Source: Deltaproteobacteria bacterium
GTDB lineage: Bacteria > Desulfobacterota > Deferrimicrobia > Deferrimicrobiales > Deferrimicrobiaceae
Length of the DNA: 51,296 nucleotides
Direction of reading: 5' to 3'
Assembly: GCA_016218975.1 (NCBI GenBank)
Contig: JACRCO010000003.1
Span: 1 to 51,296, forward strand
This document shows positions 18,250 to 25,754 of this stretch, piece after piece. The notes under the pieces were generated by a model. The model was not told the DNA's origin. It searched no databases and worked only from the letters and a program-made list of their open reading frames with translations. How positions within the stretch are numbered: position 1 is the stretch's first letter; each line of letters opens with the position of its first letter. The position numbers and the translations under genes were made by a program.

Positions 18250-19148
18250 AAGACGATCGTGTCCCCGTTCCCGAGGTAATATTCGCTCTGGCTGCCCTGC
18301 GCGCCCGATCCCATGACGACGGGCATACCCCGCTCCAGCATTTTCTGAACGGTAAGGATCCCCGTGCAGTGGTTGCAGGCAAGGCGTTGCAGCCTGAACG
18401 TCTTTAGCTTGTCCAGCAGCTCGTCCTGGGCGGGGCCCCACTCCTCGAACGGGGAGATGTGCAGCCCGCCGTAAACTCCGTGGAACTCCGTAAATCCATC
18501 GAACGATTCCCTGGCGTATTCGAGGAGCGTGATCACCCCGGGGTGGCAGCATCCCGTGACAGTGACCATCCCCCGTCCTTCGACGTGGATGTAGAGGGCC
18601 TGTTCCCCGTGGGTCTTCAGGAATATGGGGATGTCGAATGTGGCCGATGCGCATCCCGGAAACAGGAAGTGGGGGGCCTCCGGCCCGAGCTCCTTCACCT
18701 TCCCCGTGTGCCCGCTCTGTTTAAGGATCTCCAGGCTTTTTTCCGAGAATCCCGCGGGAAGGAGGATCTTTATATCGGGGCGGTACTTGAGAACGGCGGG
18801 CAGACCCCAGAAATGGTCCACGTGCTCATGGGTGACGTACAGGAAGTCGATCTCTCCCCGGGAGAGCATCCCGTCGACACCCTCGCGCCGGAAAACGCCG
18901 TCCATGTACTCCACGTCCCAGCCAGTGTCCATCAGGATCTTCCGCGGGCGTCCGCCGCCGTCGATCGACTCTATGAGAGCGGAGACCCCGGCGGCGTTCC
19001 CCGGAGTCCACTTGACGTCGAACTGGTCGGCCTGCAGTCCGCCGGACTCCCGGACATCGAGCCGCATCCTGTTGTTGTCGTGCCATGCGACTTCGGAGAG
19101 GCACTTGATGGAAAGCGATCTCACACGCCCGATGTCTACCTTGCCCAT
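18246..19148 (-). CDS. Metallo-beta-lactamase-fold hydrolase
   Basis: The 300-aa protein carries FLYVTHEHVDHFWGLPAVL, the HxHxDH metal motif of the MBL fold, preceded by KILMDTGWD. Downstream, MVTVTGCCHPGVITLLEYA supplies another metal ligand, and the C-terminus has GGLHIS and CNHCTG. The shape recalls the MBL group annotated as dihydropterin/RFA-P synthase-like. No substrate can be assigned from sequence. The start at 19148 is a GGAGG-type site (rc of CCACCTCC) away from the ATG. It lies downstream of a long inverted repeat and the DoxX gene on the same strand. Confidence 0.8.
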   Translation of the reverse strand: MGKVDIGRVRSLSIKCLSEVAWHDNNRMRLDVRESGGLQADQFDVKWTPGNAAGVSALIESIDGGGRPRKILMDTGWDVEYMDGVFRREGVDGMLSRGEIDFLYVTHEHVDHFWGLPAVLKYRPDIKILLPAGFSEKSLEILKQSGHTGKVKELGPEAPHFLFPGCASATFDIPIFLKTHGEQALYIHVEGRGMVTVTGCCHPGVITLLEYARESFDGFTEFHGVYGGLHISPFEEWGPAQDELLDKLKTFRLQRLACNHCTGILTVQKMLERGMPVVMGSGAQGSQSEYYLGNGDTIVF

Positions 19149-19185
19149 CTATCCACCTCCGTAACGGCTGATTACGCCATCTTAT

Positions 19186-19319
19186 CTCAAAATCAGGGAC
19201 GTTCTTAAAAACGTTCTTAAAAACGGGGACGTTCCCGTACTTAAAAACAGGGACGTTCCTGTTTTTAAGTACACGTCCCCGTTTTTAAGAACGTTTTTAA
19301 GAACGTCCCTGATTTTGAG
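19186..19319. repeat. 134-nt near-perfect inverted repeat (REP/BIME-like)
   Basis: The left arm begins CTCAAAATCAGGGACGTTC at 19186 and the right arm ends with its exact complement at 19319. About 62 positions pair. The only interruption is a 4-nt bulge, TCCC, at 19233-19236. The central loop is about 6 nt around GACGTT. Each arm is built from sub-repeats of GGGACGTTC and TTAAAAACG. The right arm supplies the last seven codons and the TAA stop of the DoxX gene (TQNQGRS). Similar modular hairpins occur as dispersed elements mobilised by REP-associated Y1 transposases; none is encoded in this window. Confidence 0.85.
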
Positions 19320-19716
19320 TTGCGGGATTCGACGGCTTGCATCCGAGGGAGAACTCGCCGCCGCCGGATGCGACGATCGCGAACAGCCCGCCGATGATCG
19401 CGAAGTTCTTGGCGAAGTGGGCGATCTGGGCGGCGTCGGAAAAGTTCCGGTGAAATACGAAAGTGGTCGGAACGAGGAAGAGGATCAGGGCAAGCGCGCC
19501 CAGCCTCGGGTAATACCCCAACAGTACCGAGAGCCCTCCCCCCAGCTCGAACAGGATCGCAAGGACCAGGAACAATCCGGTCGCATGCATCCCGGCGCCA
19601 GCCATGTAAGCCTGCGTCTGCTGGAAAGCGAGCACCTTCCCTGCCCCGGAATAGATGAATATGCAGGAAACAAGGATGCGGGAGACGAGCAGTCCCACGG
19701 AAACAAGGCGCTCCAT
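19297..19716 (-). CDS. DoxX family membrane protein
   Basis: The 139-aa protein has four hydrophobic segments: ERLVSVGLLVSRILVSCIF, YSGAGKVLAF, LFLVLAILFELGGGLSVLLG and LALILFLVPTTFVFH, then AHFAKNFAIIGGLFAIVASG. This is the DoxX/DoxD-like family, membrane proteins often linked to thiosulfate or thiol redox. The ATG at 19716 follows GGAGGTGA. The C-terminal seven residues (TQNQGRS) and the stop derive from the inverted repeat, suggesting that the repeat inserted into or replaced the original end of the gene. It lies 62 nt downstream of selD. Confidence 0.85.
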   Translation of the reverse strand: MERLVSVGLLVSRILVSCIFIYSGAGKVLAFQQTQAYMAGAGMHATGLFLVLAILFELGGGLSVLLGYYPRLGALALILFLVPTTFVFHRNFSDAAQIAHFAKNFAIIGGLFAIVASGGGEFSLGCKPSNPATQNQGRS

Positions 19717-19778
19717 TCCGTCACCTCCGACTGCGGGTTCGGGCCGTGGCCGCCCCCGCGAGGATGCCCCGCCGTATG

Positions 19779-20906
19779 TCACACGACCGTGATGCGCGGC
19801 ATCTCCGGCGAAGTCAGCCTGTGAGTGCGCCCTATCCACCATGACTGCTGGCCGGCTCCGGCGAGCGCACCGCGCAACGCATCCGCCCGCTCCTCCGGAA
19901 CGAACATCAGCAGCCCGCCCGAAGTCTGCGGATCGACCATCAGAAACACTTCGTCTTCGGGAAAGAGGGGGGGGAACCGAACCTTCGCCTGCTGGTGGGC
20001 GATGTTCTCCCGCGAGCTCCTCGGTATGGGATGGATGCCGAAGGTGCGATGGATCCATCCGGCCCCGGGCAACCCGCGCACCTTTTCCAGCGCCGGGCTG
20101 ATCTTCCGTTTCATCAACTCGCGCACTCCGGGGAAGACGGGAATTTCAGAATGGCGTATTTCAGCGCAAAGCCCGCTTCCCTCGAGGACCTCGAGGAGAT
20201 GGCCGAGAAGTCCGAAACCGGTGACGTCGGTCGCAGTGTGGATCTCCGCCACGCGTCCCGCCCGGGCAGCCGCCGCGTTCAGCCGTGACATCGACTCTAT
20301 AACGATGTTCTCCGTCTCCTTCGGGGCGATCCCCCATTTTATGCATGTGGTCGCCACTCCGGTACCGAGAGGCTTGGTCAATACGATGAGATCGCCCGCC
20401 TTCGCCCCACGGTTGTGCCAGATCCTGGCCGGGTTCACCCGGCCGGTGACGGAAAGTCCGAACTTCGGTTCCTTATCAGTGACCGTGTGCCCCCCGATGA
20501 TGCAGATCCCCGCTTCTTTCGCCTTGTCTGCGGCCCCGGCCATCACGTCGGAAAGCAGGGGGAGGATCTTCGAATCGTTCGGGAAGGCGGCGACCGCAAG
20601 GGCGAACAGCGGCTCGCCACCCATCGCGTAAACATCGCTCAGGGAATTGGCCGCCGCGACGGCCCCGTAGGTGTATGGATCGTCAACGATCGGAGTGAAG
20701 AAGTCCACCGTCGCGACCAGCGCCGCCCCCTCTTCGAGGAGAAAGACACCCGCATCGTCTGCATGCGAAGTCCCCACGATCACCCTCGGATCCGAGGGAG
20801 GAGGGATCGCGGAAAGCACCCGGGCAAGGACCCCTTGCCCCAGCTTCGACGCTCAGCCGGCACAGGATGACAGGTGAGTCAGGTAAATCTTCTCCCTGTC
20901 GCTCAA
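19779..20906 (-). CDS. selD: Selenide, water dikinase containing selenocysteine (in-frame UGA at 20855-20853)
   Basis: SelD makes selenophosphate from selenide and ATP, for Sec and selenouridine synthesis. Read through the TGA at 20855-20853, the N-terminus is LSDREKIYLTHLSSCAG-Sec-ASKLGQG. This puts Sec at residue 18, the active-site position where Cys or Sec occurs in the family, with the conserved Lys at 21. Then follow DDAGVFL, TVDFFTPIVDDPY, GGHTVTDKEPKFGLSVTG, TDVTGFGLLGH and DPQTSGGLL. A gene starting after the TGA (GTG, 20819) would lack the catalytic residues. I chose TTG at 20906, with GGGAG 8 nt upstream; GTG at 20912 is possible. Total length is 375 aa. A SECIS-like hairpin follows the UGA. 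Confidence 0.9.
20822..20855 (-). promoter_or_regulatory. Bacterial SECIS-like hairpin after the selD UGA
   Basis: On the minus strand the TGA (20855-20853) is followed after 12 nt by GGGCAAGG, a GGT loop, and CCTTGCCC (20840-20822). This is an 8-bp perfect stem with a 3-nt loop carrying an apical GU. Bacterial SECIS elements lie in the coding region directly after the UGA and show a short stem with a G/U apical loop bound by SelB. The spacing resembles that of E. coli fdhF. Confidence 0.75.
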
Positions 20907-20999
20907 CCGCACACTCCCAGTTGGATTTACGCAACCTCCCGGACTTGTCCGCCGCTTGCCCCCCGAAGCTCCAAGCGAAGGGGGATAGCTCCCCACCGT

Positions 21000-21497
21000 T
21001 CAGGCCGCGGAGCGAAGGCGGATCGGGACCTGTATCTCCGTCAGCATGTCGTCCTGCGTCCCGCCCGCGTGCGGCTCGGGAGCCACCAGGAACACCTCCC
21101 GGGTCTCACCGGCTATTTCATACCGGTTCTCCCGGAGCCAGTCCAGCACTTTTTCGTAGGTGCAAGGAATCCAGTCGTACGGCCCCCTATGGGCGAAGGA
21201 GGCGACTTCCTGCTCGGGAAGAGTCACGATCTCCATTCCCGGGACCGGATCCTCTATCTCCCCGATCGCCTCCTCGATCAGCGGATACAGAACCTCGTAA
21301 TCCGCGTGGAAGGGATCGGGCACGCCGAGACGTTCGTGCCGGATCCCAACCCCCGGCTGCTTGAACATGATCTTCCGCTCCATCGCCTTGTCGTACAGCC
21401 TGGAAAAGGCGGTGTCCAGGTTCCATACGGAAGCGTCGACGCGGGCCCCGACGGCCTTCATCCCGCGCACCTTCTTTATCTCCTGAAATGGGGTCAT
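21000..21497 (-). CDS. GyrI-like/AraC effector-binding domain protein
   Basis: The 165-aa protein is a stand-alone GyrI-like (SHS2-repeat) small-molecule-binding domain. The start is FQEIKKVRGMKAVGARV, the middle EIEDPVPGMEIVTLPEQEVASF (quoted in part: GMEIVTLPEQEVASF), then HRGPYDWIPCTYEKVLDWL, and the end MLTEIQVPIRL. These are the family's two repeats: a beta strand ending with the effector-contact Glu, and the closing strand E-x-Q-x-P. It has no DNA-binding domain. AAGGAGGATGAA precedes the ATG. It is first in the minus-strand run GyrI-like, selD, doxX. A regulatory or drug-binding role is family knowledge; the ligand is unknown. Confidence 0.82.
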   Translation of the reverse strand: MTPFQEIKKVRGMKAVGARVDASVWNLDTAFSRLYDKAMERKIMFKQPGVGIRHERLGVPDPFHADYEVLYPLIEEAIGEIEDPVPGMEIVTLPEQEVASFAHRGPYDWIPCTYEKVLDWLRENRYEIAGETREVFLVAPEPHAGGTQDDMLTEIQVPIRLRSAA

Positions 21498-21857
21498 TTC
21501 ATCCTCCTTGGGAACACTTCACAATCATTATGATGGGAGCGGAACGGCAATCGATTCTGCTGGGAGTAATCTCATGGCGAATGGACAAGCCATTAATAAA
21601 TAAGCTGTTTTATTATGCGCACCGATAACCCCTTAAAATCCGTGACTCGGGAAACCTTGCAAGTGATTTCAATAAAACCATGTTTACAAAATTTCTTGAC
21701 ACCCCCTTCCCGGTTGAGGTAGATATAGGGGAACCGATTTTATAGGGTAAAACTGTTTTTTCCAGGAAAGGGGGTGGTCTGCTGATTCGTCGGCAAGGCT
21801 GGGAGGGTTCGGTTTTTAGGAGATGACAGGAGTAATAACCTGAAGGAGGGGTAACGA
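21498..21857. other. Divergent AT-rich intergenic region with a promoter and a long leader
   Basis: This 360-nt gap between the GyrI-like gene and the OFA transporter holds no convincing gene. It is more AT-rich than its surroundings. It contains a plus-strand sigma-70 promoter at 21696-21725, giving the transporter a leader of about 125 nt, and presumably a minus-strand promoter that I could not resolve. The leader ends in a strong GAAGGAGGGG site. I do not recognise a known riboswitch class in it. Confidence 0.6.
21696..21725 (+). promoter_or_regulatory. Sigma-70 promoter of the OFA transporter gene
   Basis: A perfect TTGACA at 21696-21701 and TAGATA at 21720-21725 are separated by 18 nt. 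They lie directly upstream of an untranslated leader leading to the ATG at 21858. The -35 box is a full consensus match. Confidence 0.75.
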
Positions 21858-23084
21858 ATGGCGGAAGAGAAATTGACAAATCGTTGGTTGATGGTCGCCG
21901 CGGCCCTCGTGCTGCAATTGTGCTTGGGAGTTCTCTATGCTTGGTCGGTATTCGTGGGACCGTTAAAGGCGCAGTTCGGGTACAGCGTCAAGGAAGCCAG
22001 CTACCCGTTCATGGCCTCGCTCTTCTTCTTCGCCGTGGGAATGATCTTCGCGGGAAGGTGGCAGGACAAGGCCGGTCCCCGGAAGGTCGCGATCTTCGGC
22101 GGGCTGCTGCTGGGCGCCGGCGCGATCCTCTCGGGCGTGTTGCACCCGACGGTCGGCGGGTTGGTCTTCTCTTATGGAGTCCTCGGTGGGTTGGGCGTCG
22201 GGTTCGCCTACGTGACCCCGATCGCAACCTGCATCAAGTGGTTCCCCGATATGCGCGGGACGATCACGGGCCTCGCGGTATTCGGGTTCGGCGCGGGAAC
22301 GCTGATCTTCGGACCACTCATCAACAAGCTGGTCGCCGCCCAGGGTCTCGCGACAACGTTCTACGTCCTCGGTGTGGTCTTCATCGCATGCGTCTGCGGC
22401 GCGGGCAGCATGTTCAAGGCTCCCCCGGCGGGTTACAAGCCTGCCGGCTGGAACCCCCCGGCCCCCGCGGCGGGCGTGGCGCAGAAAGCCGACTGGTCAC
22501 CGAACGAGATGATCGGCTCCGGGCAGTTCTGGCTACTGTGGATCATCTACTTCTTCGGCGCGGCCGCGGGCCTCATGATCATCGGGCAGGCGGTTCCGAT
22601 CGGGCTGGAAGTCGCCAAGCTCACCCCGGCGGTTGCGGCGGGCGGACTCGGGATCATGGCGCTCTTGAACGGCCTCGGCCGTCTGGTGCACGGGTCGATC
22701 TCAGACAAGCTGGGCCGCCAGAAGACCGTTATGCTGATGTTCGCGCAATATATGATCGCGTTCGTCCTGATCCTTCCCAATGCCGACAGCTTCATGAAGT
22801 GGCTGGTGGGGATCTGCATCGTCGGCTTCGCCTATGGGGGATACCTGGCCCTGATGCCCTCGCTCACGGCGGACTACTTCGGTACGAAGTCCCTCGGCCA
22901 GAACTACGGCTACCTGTTCACGGCGTGGGGTGTCGCCGGACTCGGTGGACCGTTCATGATCGCCTACATCAAGACGGCGACGGGCGCCGTCACGAACGCC
23001 ATGTACGCGATCACCGTGGCGTGCGTGATCGGCTTAGTGCTCTGCTTCTTCTCCAAGCGGCCGGTCTTCAAGGGAGCTGCGTAA
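21858..23084 (+). CDS. OFA-family MFS transporter (oxalate/formate antiporter-like)
   Basis: The 408-aa protein has twelve predicted membrane helices. NRWLMVAAALVLQLCLGVLY and AWSVFVGPLKAQFGYS at the start are typical of the oxalate:formate antiporter branch of the major facilitator superfamily. FAGRWQDKAGPRKV is the loop 2-3 MFS motif, and SISDKLGRQKTVMLMF is its repeat in loop 8-9. The substrate is probably a small carboxylate, but family members vary. GAAGGAGGGGTAACGA precedes the ATG. It stands alone with its own promoter and a strong intrinsic terminator. Confidence 0.85.
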   Translation: MAEEKLTNRWLMVAAALVLQLCLGVLYAWSVFVGPLKAQFGYSVKEASYPFMASLFFFAVGMIFAGRWQDKAGPRKVAIFGGLLLGAGAILSGVLHPTVGGLVFSYGVLGGLGVGFAYVTPIATCIKWFPDMRGTITGLAVFGFGAGTLIFGPLINKLVAAQGLATTFYVLGVVFIACVCGAGSMFKAPPAGYKPAGWNPPAPAAGVAQKADWSPNEMIGSGQFWLLWIIYFFGAAAGLMIIGQAVPIGLEVAKLTPAVAAGGLGIMALLNGLGRLVHGSISDKLGRQKTVMLMFAQYMIAFVLILPNADSFMKWLVGICIVGFAYGGYLALMPSLTADYFGTKSLGQNYGYLFTAWGVAGLGGPFMIAYIKTATGAVTNAMYAITVACVIGLVLCFFSKRPVFKGAA

Positions 23085-23125
23085 CGATCGCTTCTCCCCA
23101 GGCCGCATGTCGGATGCACCACCCG

Positions 23126-23157
23126 GAAGGGCCCCCAAAAGGGGCCCTTCCTTTTTT
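23126..23157 (+). terminator. Rho-independent terminator of the OFA transporter
   Basis: GAAGGGCCCC (23126-23135) pairs perfectly with GGGGCCCTTC (23141-23150) across a CAAAA loop, and CTTTTTT follows. This lies 42 nt after the transporter stop. Confidence 0.92.
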
Positions 23158-23244
23158 ATATGCCATGGATTGCGGCACACACAGAACCGGGACGTTCCCA
23201 AGAACTCGCGGTGCGGGGGCATCCCCCTGTGATATCGTCGAACG

Positions 23245-25110
23245 ATGAGCGTTGAACCGGGATCCTTTCTTCGCGGACTGGTCCTGTCCGACCCCCCTCC
23301 ATCGAAGGAGTTGATCCTTTCCGAACTCTCCCGCCTTGCGTCGGAGCATGTACTGTTCGGCGCCGAGGTTAACCCGGAAATCCTGAAGAAATCCGAATCC
23401 GGTTCAAAATTCCTGATAAGGGATCCTCCGCCTCACGTAAGGCAGCTCGCTCTTTGGGAGTCCTTGTTCGGCAACAGGATCTTGCCCAATCGGCTTCTCG
23501 AGCTCCTGGGGGCCAGGTTCCGCGACTTCGCGCACCGGGAGTGCATGCTGCTGTTCGCCAGGGATCGCCTCGTCTACGACACCCGGATCGTCCACGGGGA
23601 GGAGCACATCGGCGACCTGACGATGTTCCTCCGTACGGAGCATGAGCGGGGGCCGGGACTTCTCGGGCTTTTCCGGGGACGTATGCTCAAGATCGTCTTC
23701 ATCGAAAACATATCCTTAAGGGAGCAGAGCTCCGGATACGCGTCCGACCTGTTCCGCTATTACGAAGAGCTTTTCGGGAGGCTCGGCTTCCATCAATTCC
23801 GTCTTAAGGCCTCTCTCTCCGTGGGTAAATATTATTGGGCAAAAGAGGGCTTCGACTGCATGGACGGCTCCGGCGTGGAGCGGATGAAGACGGGGCTTGC
23901 CGACCTGGTTCGATCGAAGAACCTTCCTGTCAACGAATGGGAAATCGACCGGCTGAACCACGCATACGACGTCGCGCTGTTCCGGCGGGACCTGAAAATT
24001 CCCGTCTACCGGGATAAGGAGGGGTATTACGCCCTCGAAAAGGACTCCATCAATACGGAAGAGGTCCTGCTGCCGCTTGGAAAAGCATTTCTCCTCTCCT
24101 CGGACTCATGGGACGGGTACAAGGTCATCTATACCGACACTCCTCGCCGAACGGGATTCATTTATTCCGACCGGTACCTCGAGCACAGGACGCCCACAGG
24201 CCATGTCGAGCATTCCAAACGCCTGGAGGCGCTGCTGAAGGCGATCGACCGGGACGGACTCCGGGACAGCCTGGTGTTCCTGAAGCCCTACCCCGCCGAC
24301 CGGGAATTCATCGGGAAGATCCACGACGATGCCTACATCGAATCGTTCCGCGAAGCGGCGGCAAGCGGGGCAAGCCACTTCAGGACACGCGACTGCTCCC
24401 TTTCGCAGCGCAGCTACGAAGTCGCACTGCTGGCGGCAGGCGGCGTCATGGCCGGGGTCGATGCTGTGATGAACCGACGGGTGGAGAACGTCTTCTGCGC
24501 CGTACGACCGCCGGGGCACCACGCCACGCGGAACGCCGCAATGGGATTCTGCTTCATCAACAACGTGGCAGTCGGCGCCGTTTACGCCCGCGCGGCCTAC
24601 GGCGTGAAACGCATCCTCATACTCGACTGGGACGTCCATCACGGGAACGGCACCCAGGAGATCTTCGAGGAGGACCCATTCACGTATTTCCTGAGTTTTC
24701 ACGAGCATCCGACCTTCTGCTTCCCCGGCACCGGAAGGCGCATGGAGCGGGGAAAGGGGGACGGCCAGGGGGCCACCCTGAACATACCGCTTCGGCCTCA
24801 TGCGGGAGATGCGGAACTGGCCGAGCTGTTCGACAGGGAAGCCCTCCCCGAAATCGACCGGTTCCGGCCGGACCTGATCATGATCTCGGCGGGGTTCGAC
24901 GCGCACCGGGACGATCCCATCGCGGACATCGAACTGACGGACGGTTCGTTTGTGTACATGACGCGCAGGATATGCGAGGCGGCGGACCGGCATTGCGGGG
25001 GGAAAATTGTCTCCGTCCTCGAGGGGGGATATCACCGGCCGGCATTCGCCGCGTCCGTGATCGCCCACTTAAGGACGCTTCAGGGAAGGAGCGAGAACCA
25101 ACAGGTTTAA
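23245..25110 (+). CDS. GNAT-like acetyltransferase / class II histone-deacetylase-like fusion
   Basis: The 621-aa protein has two parts. Residues about 90-290 look GNAT-like: KIVFIENISLREQSSGYAS (149-167) resembles motif A (R/Q-x-x-G-x-A), and LKASLSVGKYYWAKEGFD (187-204) matches the family's following strand-loop. Residues about 300-620 are a full histone-deacetylase/AcuC/AphA domain: RPPGHHATRN (421-430, the His pair), LDWDVHHGNGTQ (460-471, charge-relay Asp and Zn ligands), ISAGFDAHRDDP (547-558, third Zn ligand) and VLEGGYH. It may act on protein acetyl-lysine, acetylpolyamines or other acetylated amines. No strong ribosome-binding site precedes the ATG. The CBS gene follows after 17 nt. 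Confidence 0.85.
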   Translation: MSVEPGSFLRGLVLSDPPPSKELILSELSRLASEHVLFGAEVNPEILKKSESGSKFLIRDPPPHVRQLALWESLFGNRILPNRLLELLGARFRDFAHRECMLLFARDRLVYDTRIVHGEEHIGDLTMFLRTEHERGPGLLGLFRGRMLKIVFIENISLREQSSGYASDLFRYYEELFGRLGFHQFRLKASLSVGKYYWAKEGFDCMDGSGVERMKTGLADLVRSKNLPVNEWEIDRLNHAYDVALFRRDLKIPVYRDKEGYYALEKDSINTEEVLLPLGKAFLLSSDSWDGYKVIYTDTPRRTGFIYSDRYLEHRTPTGHVEHSKRLEALLKAIDRDGLRDSLVFLKPYPADREFIGKIHDDAYIESFREAAASGASHFRTRDCSLSQRSYEVALLAAGGVMAGVDAVMNRRVENVFCAVRPPGHHATRNAAMGFCFINNVAVGAVYARAAYGVKRILILDWDVHHGNGTQEIFEEDPFTYFLSFHEHPTFCFPGTGRRMERGKGDGQGATLNIPLRPHAGDAELAELFDREALPEIDRFRPDLIMISAGFDAHRDDPIADIELTDGSFVYMTRRICEAADRHCGGKIVSVLEGGYHRPAFAASVIAHLRTLQGRSENQQV

Positions 25111-25127
25111 CCCGCAAGGAGGTGTTC

Positions 25128-25754
25128 ATGTTCGTCGGAAAAAGGATGACGAAGAAAGTGATCACGGTCGGGCCGGAGGATACGCTCGAACAGGCGGCCT
25201 CTCTTCTCGCCGGGCACCGGATCCACAGGCTGCCGGTGGTACGGGACGGCCGGCTCGTCGGGATCGTTTCCGACTCGGATATCCGCAACGCCGCGGTGCG
25301 TCCGGTCCAACCCGAAACGGGACCGGTGGGCTCTAAGACAGTCGGGGAGATCATGACACGCGAGGTCATCACCGTGACACCGTGGGACACGGTGGAGGAC
25401 GCCCTCCTCATCCTTCAGAAAAAACGGCTGGGAGCGCTTCCGGTCGTCGAGGGGAGCCGCGTCATCGGGATCATTACAAAAGCGGACGTGCTGGCGGCGC
25501 TCGTGGAGACGCTGGATATCGAGGGAATCGGGGCGAGGATCGAGGTCCTCCTTCCGCGGGATATCGCCTCGGTGCGGAAGCTGGTCGGCCTTATCAGCGA
25601 GAAGGGAATAGAGGTGCGAAGCATCGTCCTCGCGCCGCACAACGACCGGTTCGCCGCCTTCCTGCGCCTCGTGACGATCGACGTGCCCTCAGTCAAGGAC
25701 ACGCTCAGAAAGGCAGGCTTCACGATCGCGGAGCTGGAGGATTTCCTCGGCTGA
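25128..25754 (+). CDS. Tandem CBS-domain protein with ACT-like C-terminus
   Basis: The 208-aa protein has two CBS motifs: VGKRMTKKVITVGPEDTLEQ with HRIHRLPVV and GIVSDSDIRN, then VGEIMTREVITVTPWDTVED with LGALPVV and IIGIITKADVL (as GIITKADVL). Residues about 140-208 (DIASVRKLVGLISEKGIEV) resemble an ACT-like domain of AcuB proteins. In Bacillus the acu cluster pairs AcuB with the AcuC deacetylase. The same pairing here, with the deacetylase fusion 17 nt upstream, suggests one functional unit. CBS domains usually bind adenine nucleotides. AAGGAGGTGTTC precedes the ATG. Its last 35 nt overlap the convergent otsB gene. Confidence 0.85.
   Translation: MFVGKRMTKKVITVGPEDTLEQAASLLAGHRIHRLPVVRDGRLVGIVSDSDIRNAAVRPVQPETGPVGSKTVGEIMTREVITVTPWDTVEDALLILQKKRLGALPVVEGSRVIGIITKADVLAALVETLDIEGIGARIEVLLPRDIASVRKLVGLISEKGIEVRSIVLAPHNDRFAAFLRLVTIDVPSVKDTLRKAGFTIAELEDFLG

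Noticed and set aside
19186-19319. CRISPR-like array of GGGACGTTC units
   Set aside because: The units are not regularly spaced by unique spacers; they fold as one inverted repeat.
19779-20819. selD as a gene starting at GTG 20819
   Set aside because: It would lack the catalytic residue and Lys; the frame upstream through the UGA gives the complete N-terminus.
21727-21857. Riboswitch in the OFA transporter leader
   Set aside because: I could not match any known class or a clear aptamer-expression platform in the 125-nt leader.
23187-23207. GGGACGTTCCCAAGAAC as another copy of the 19186 repeat
   Set aside because: Only an 11-nt core is shared; without a search it is not distinguishable from chance or a decayed relic.
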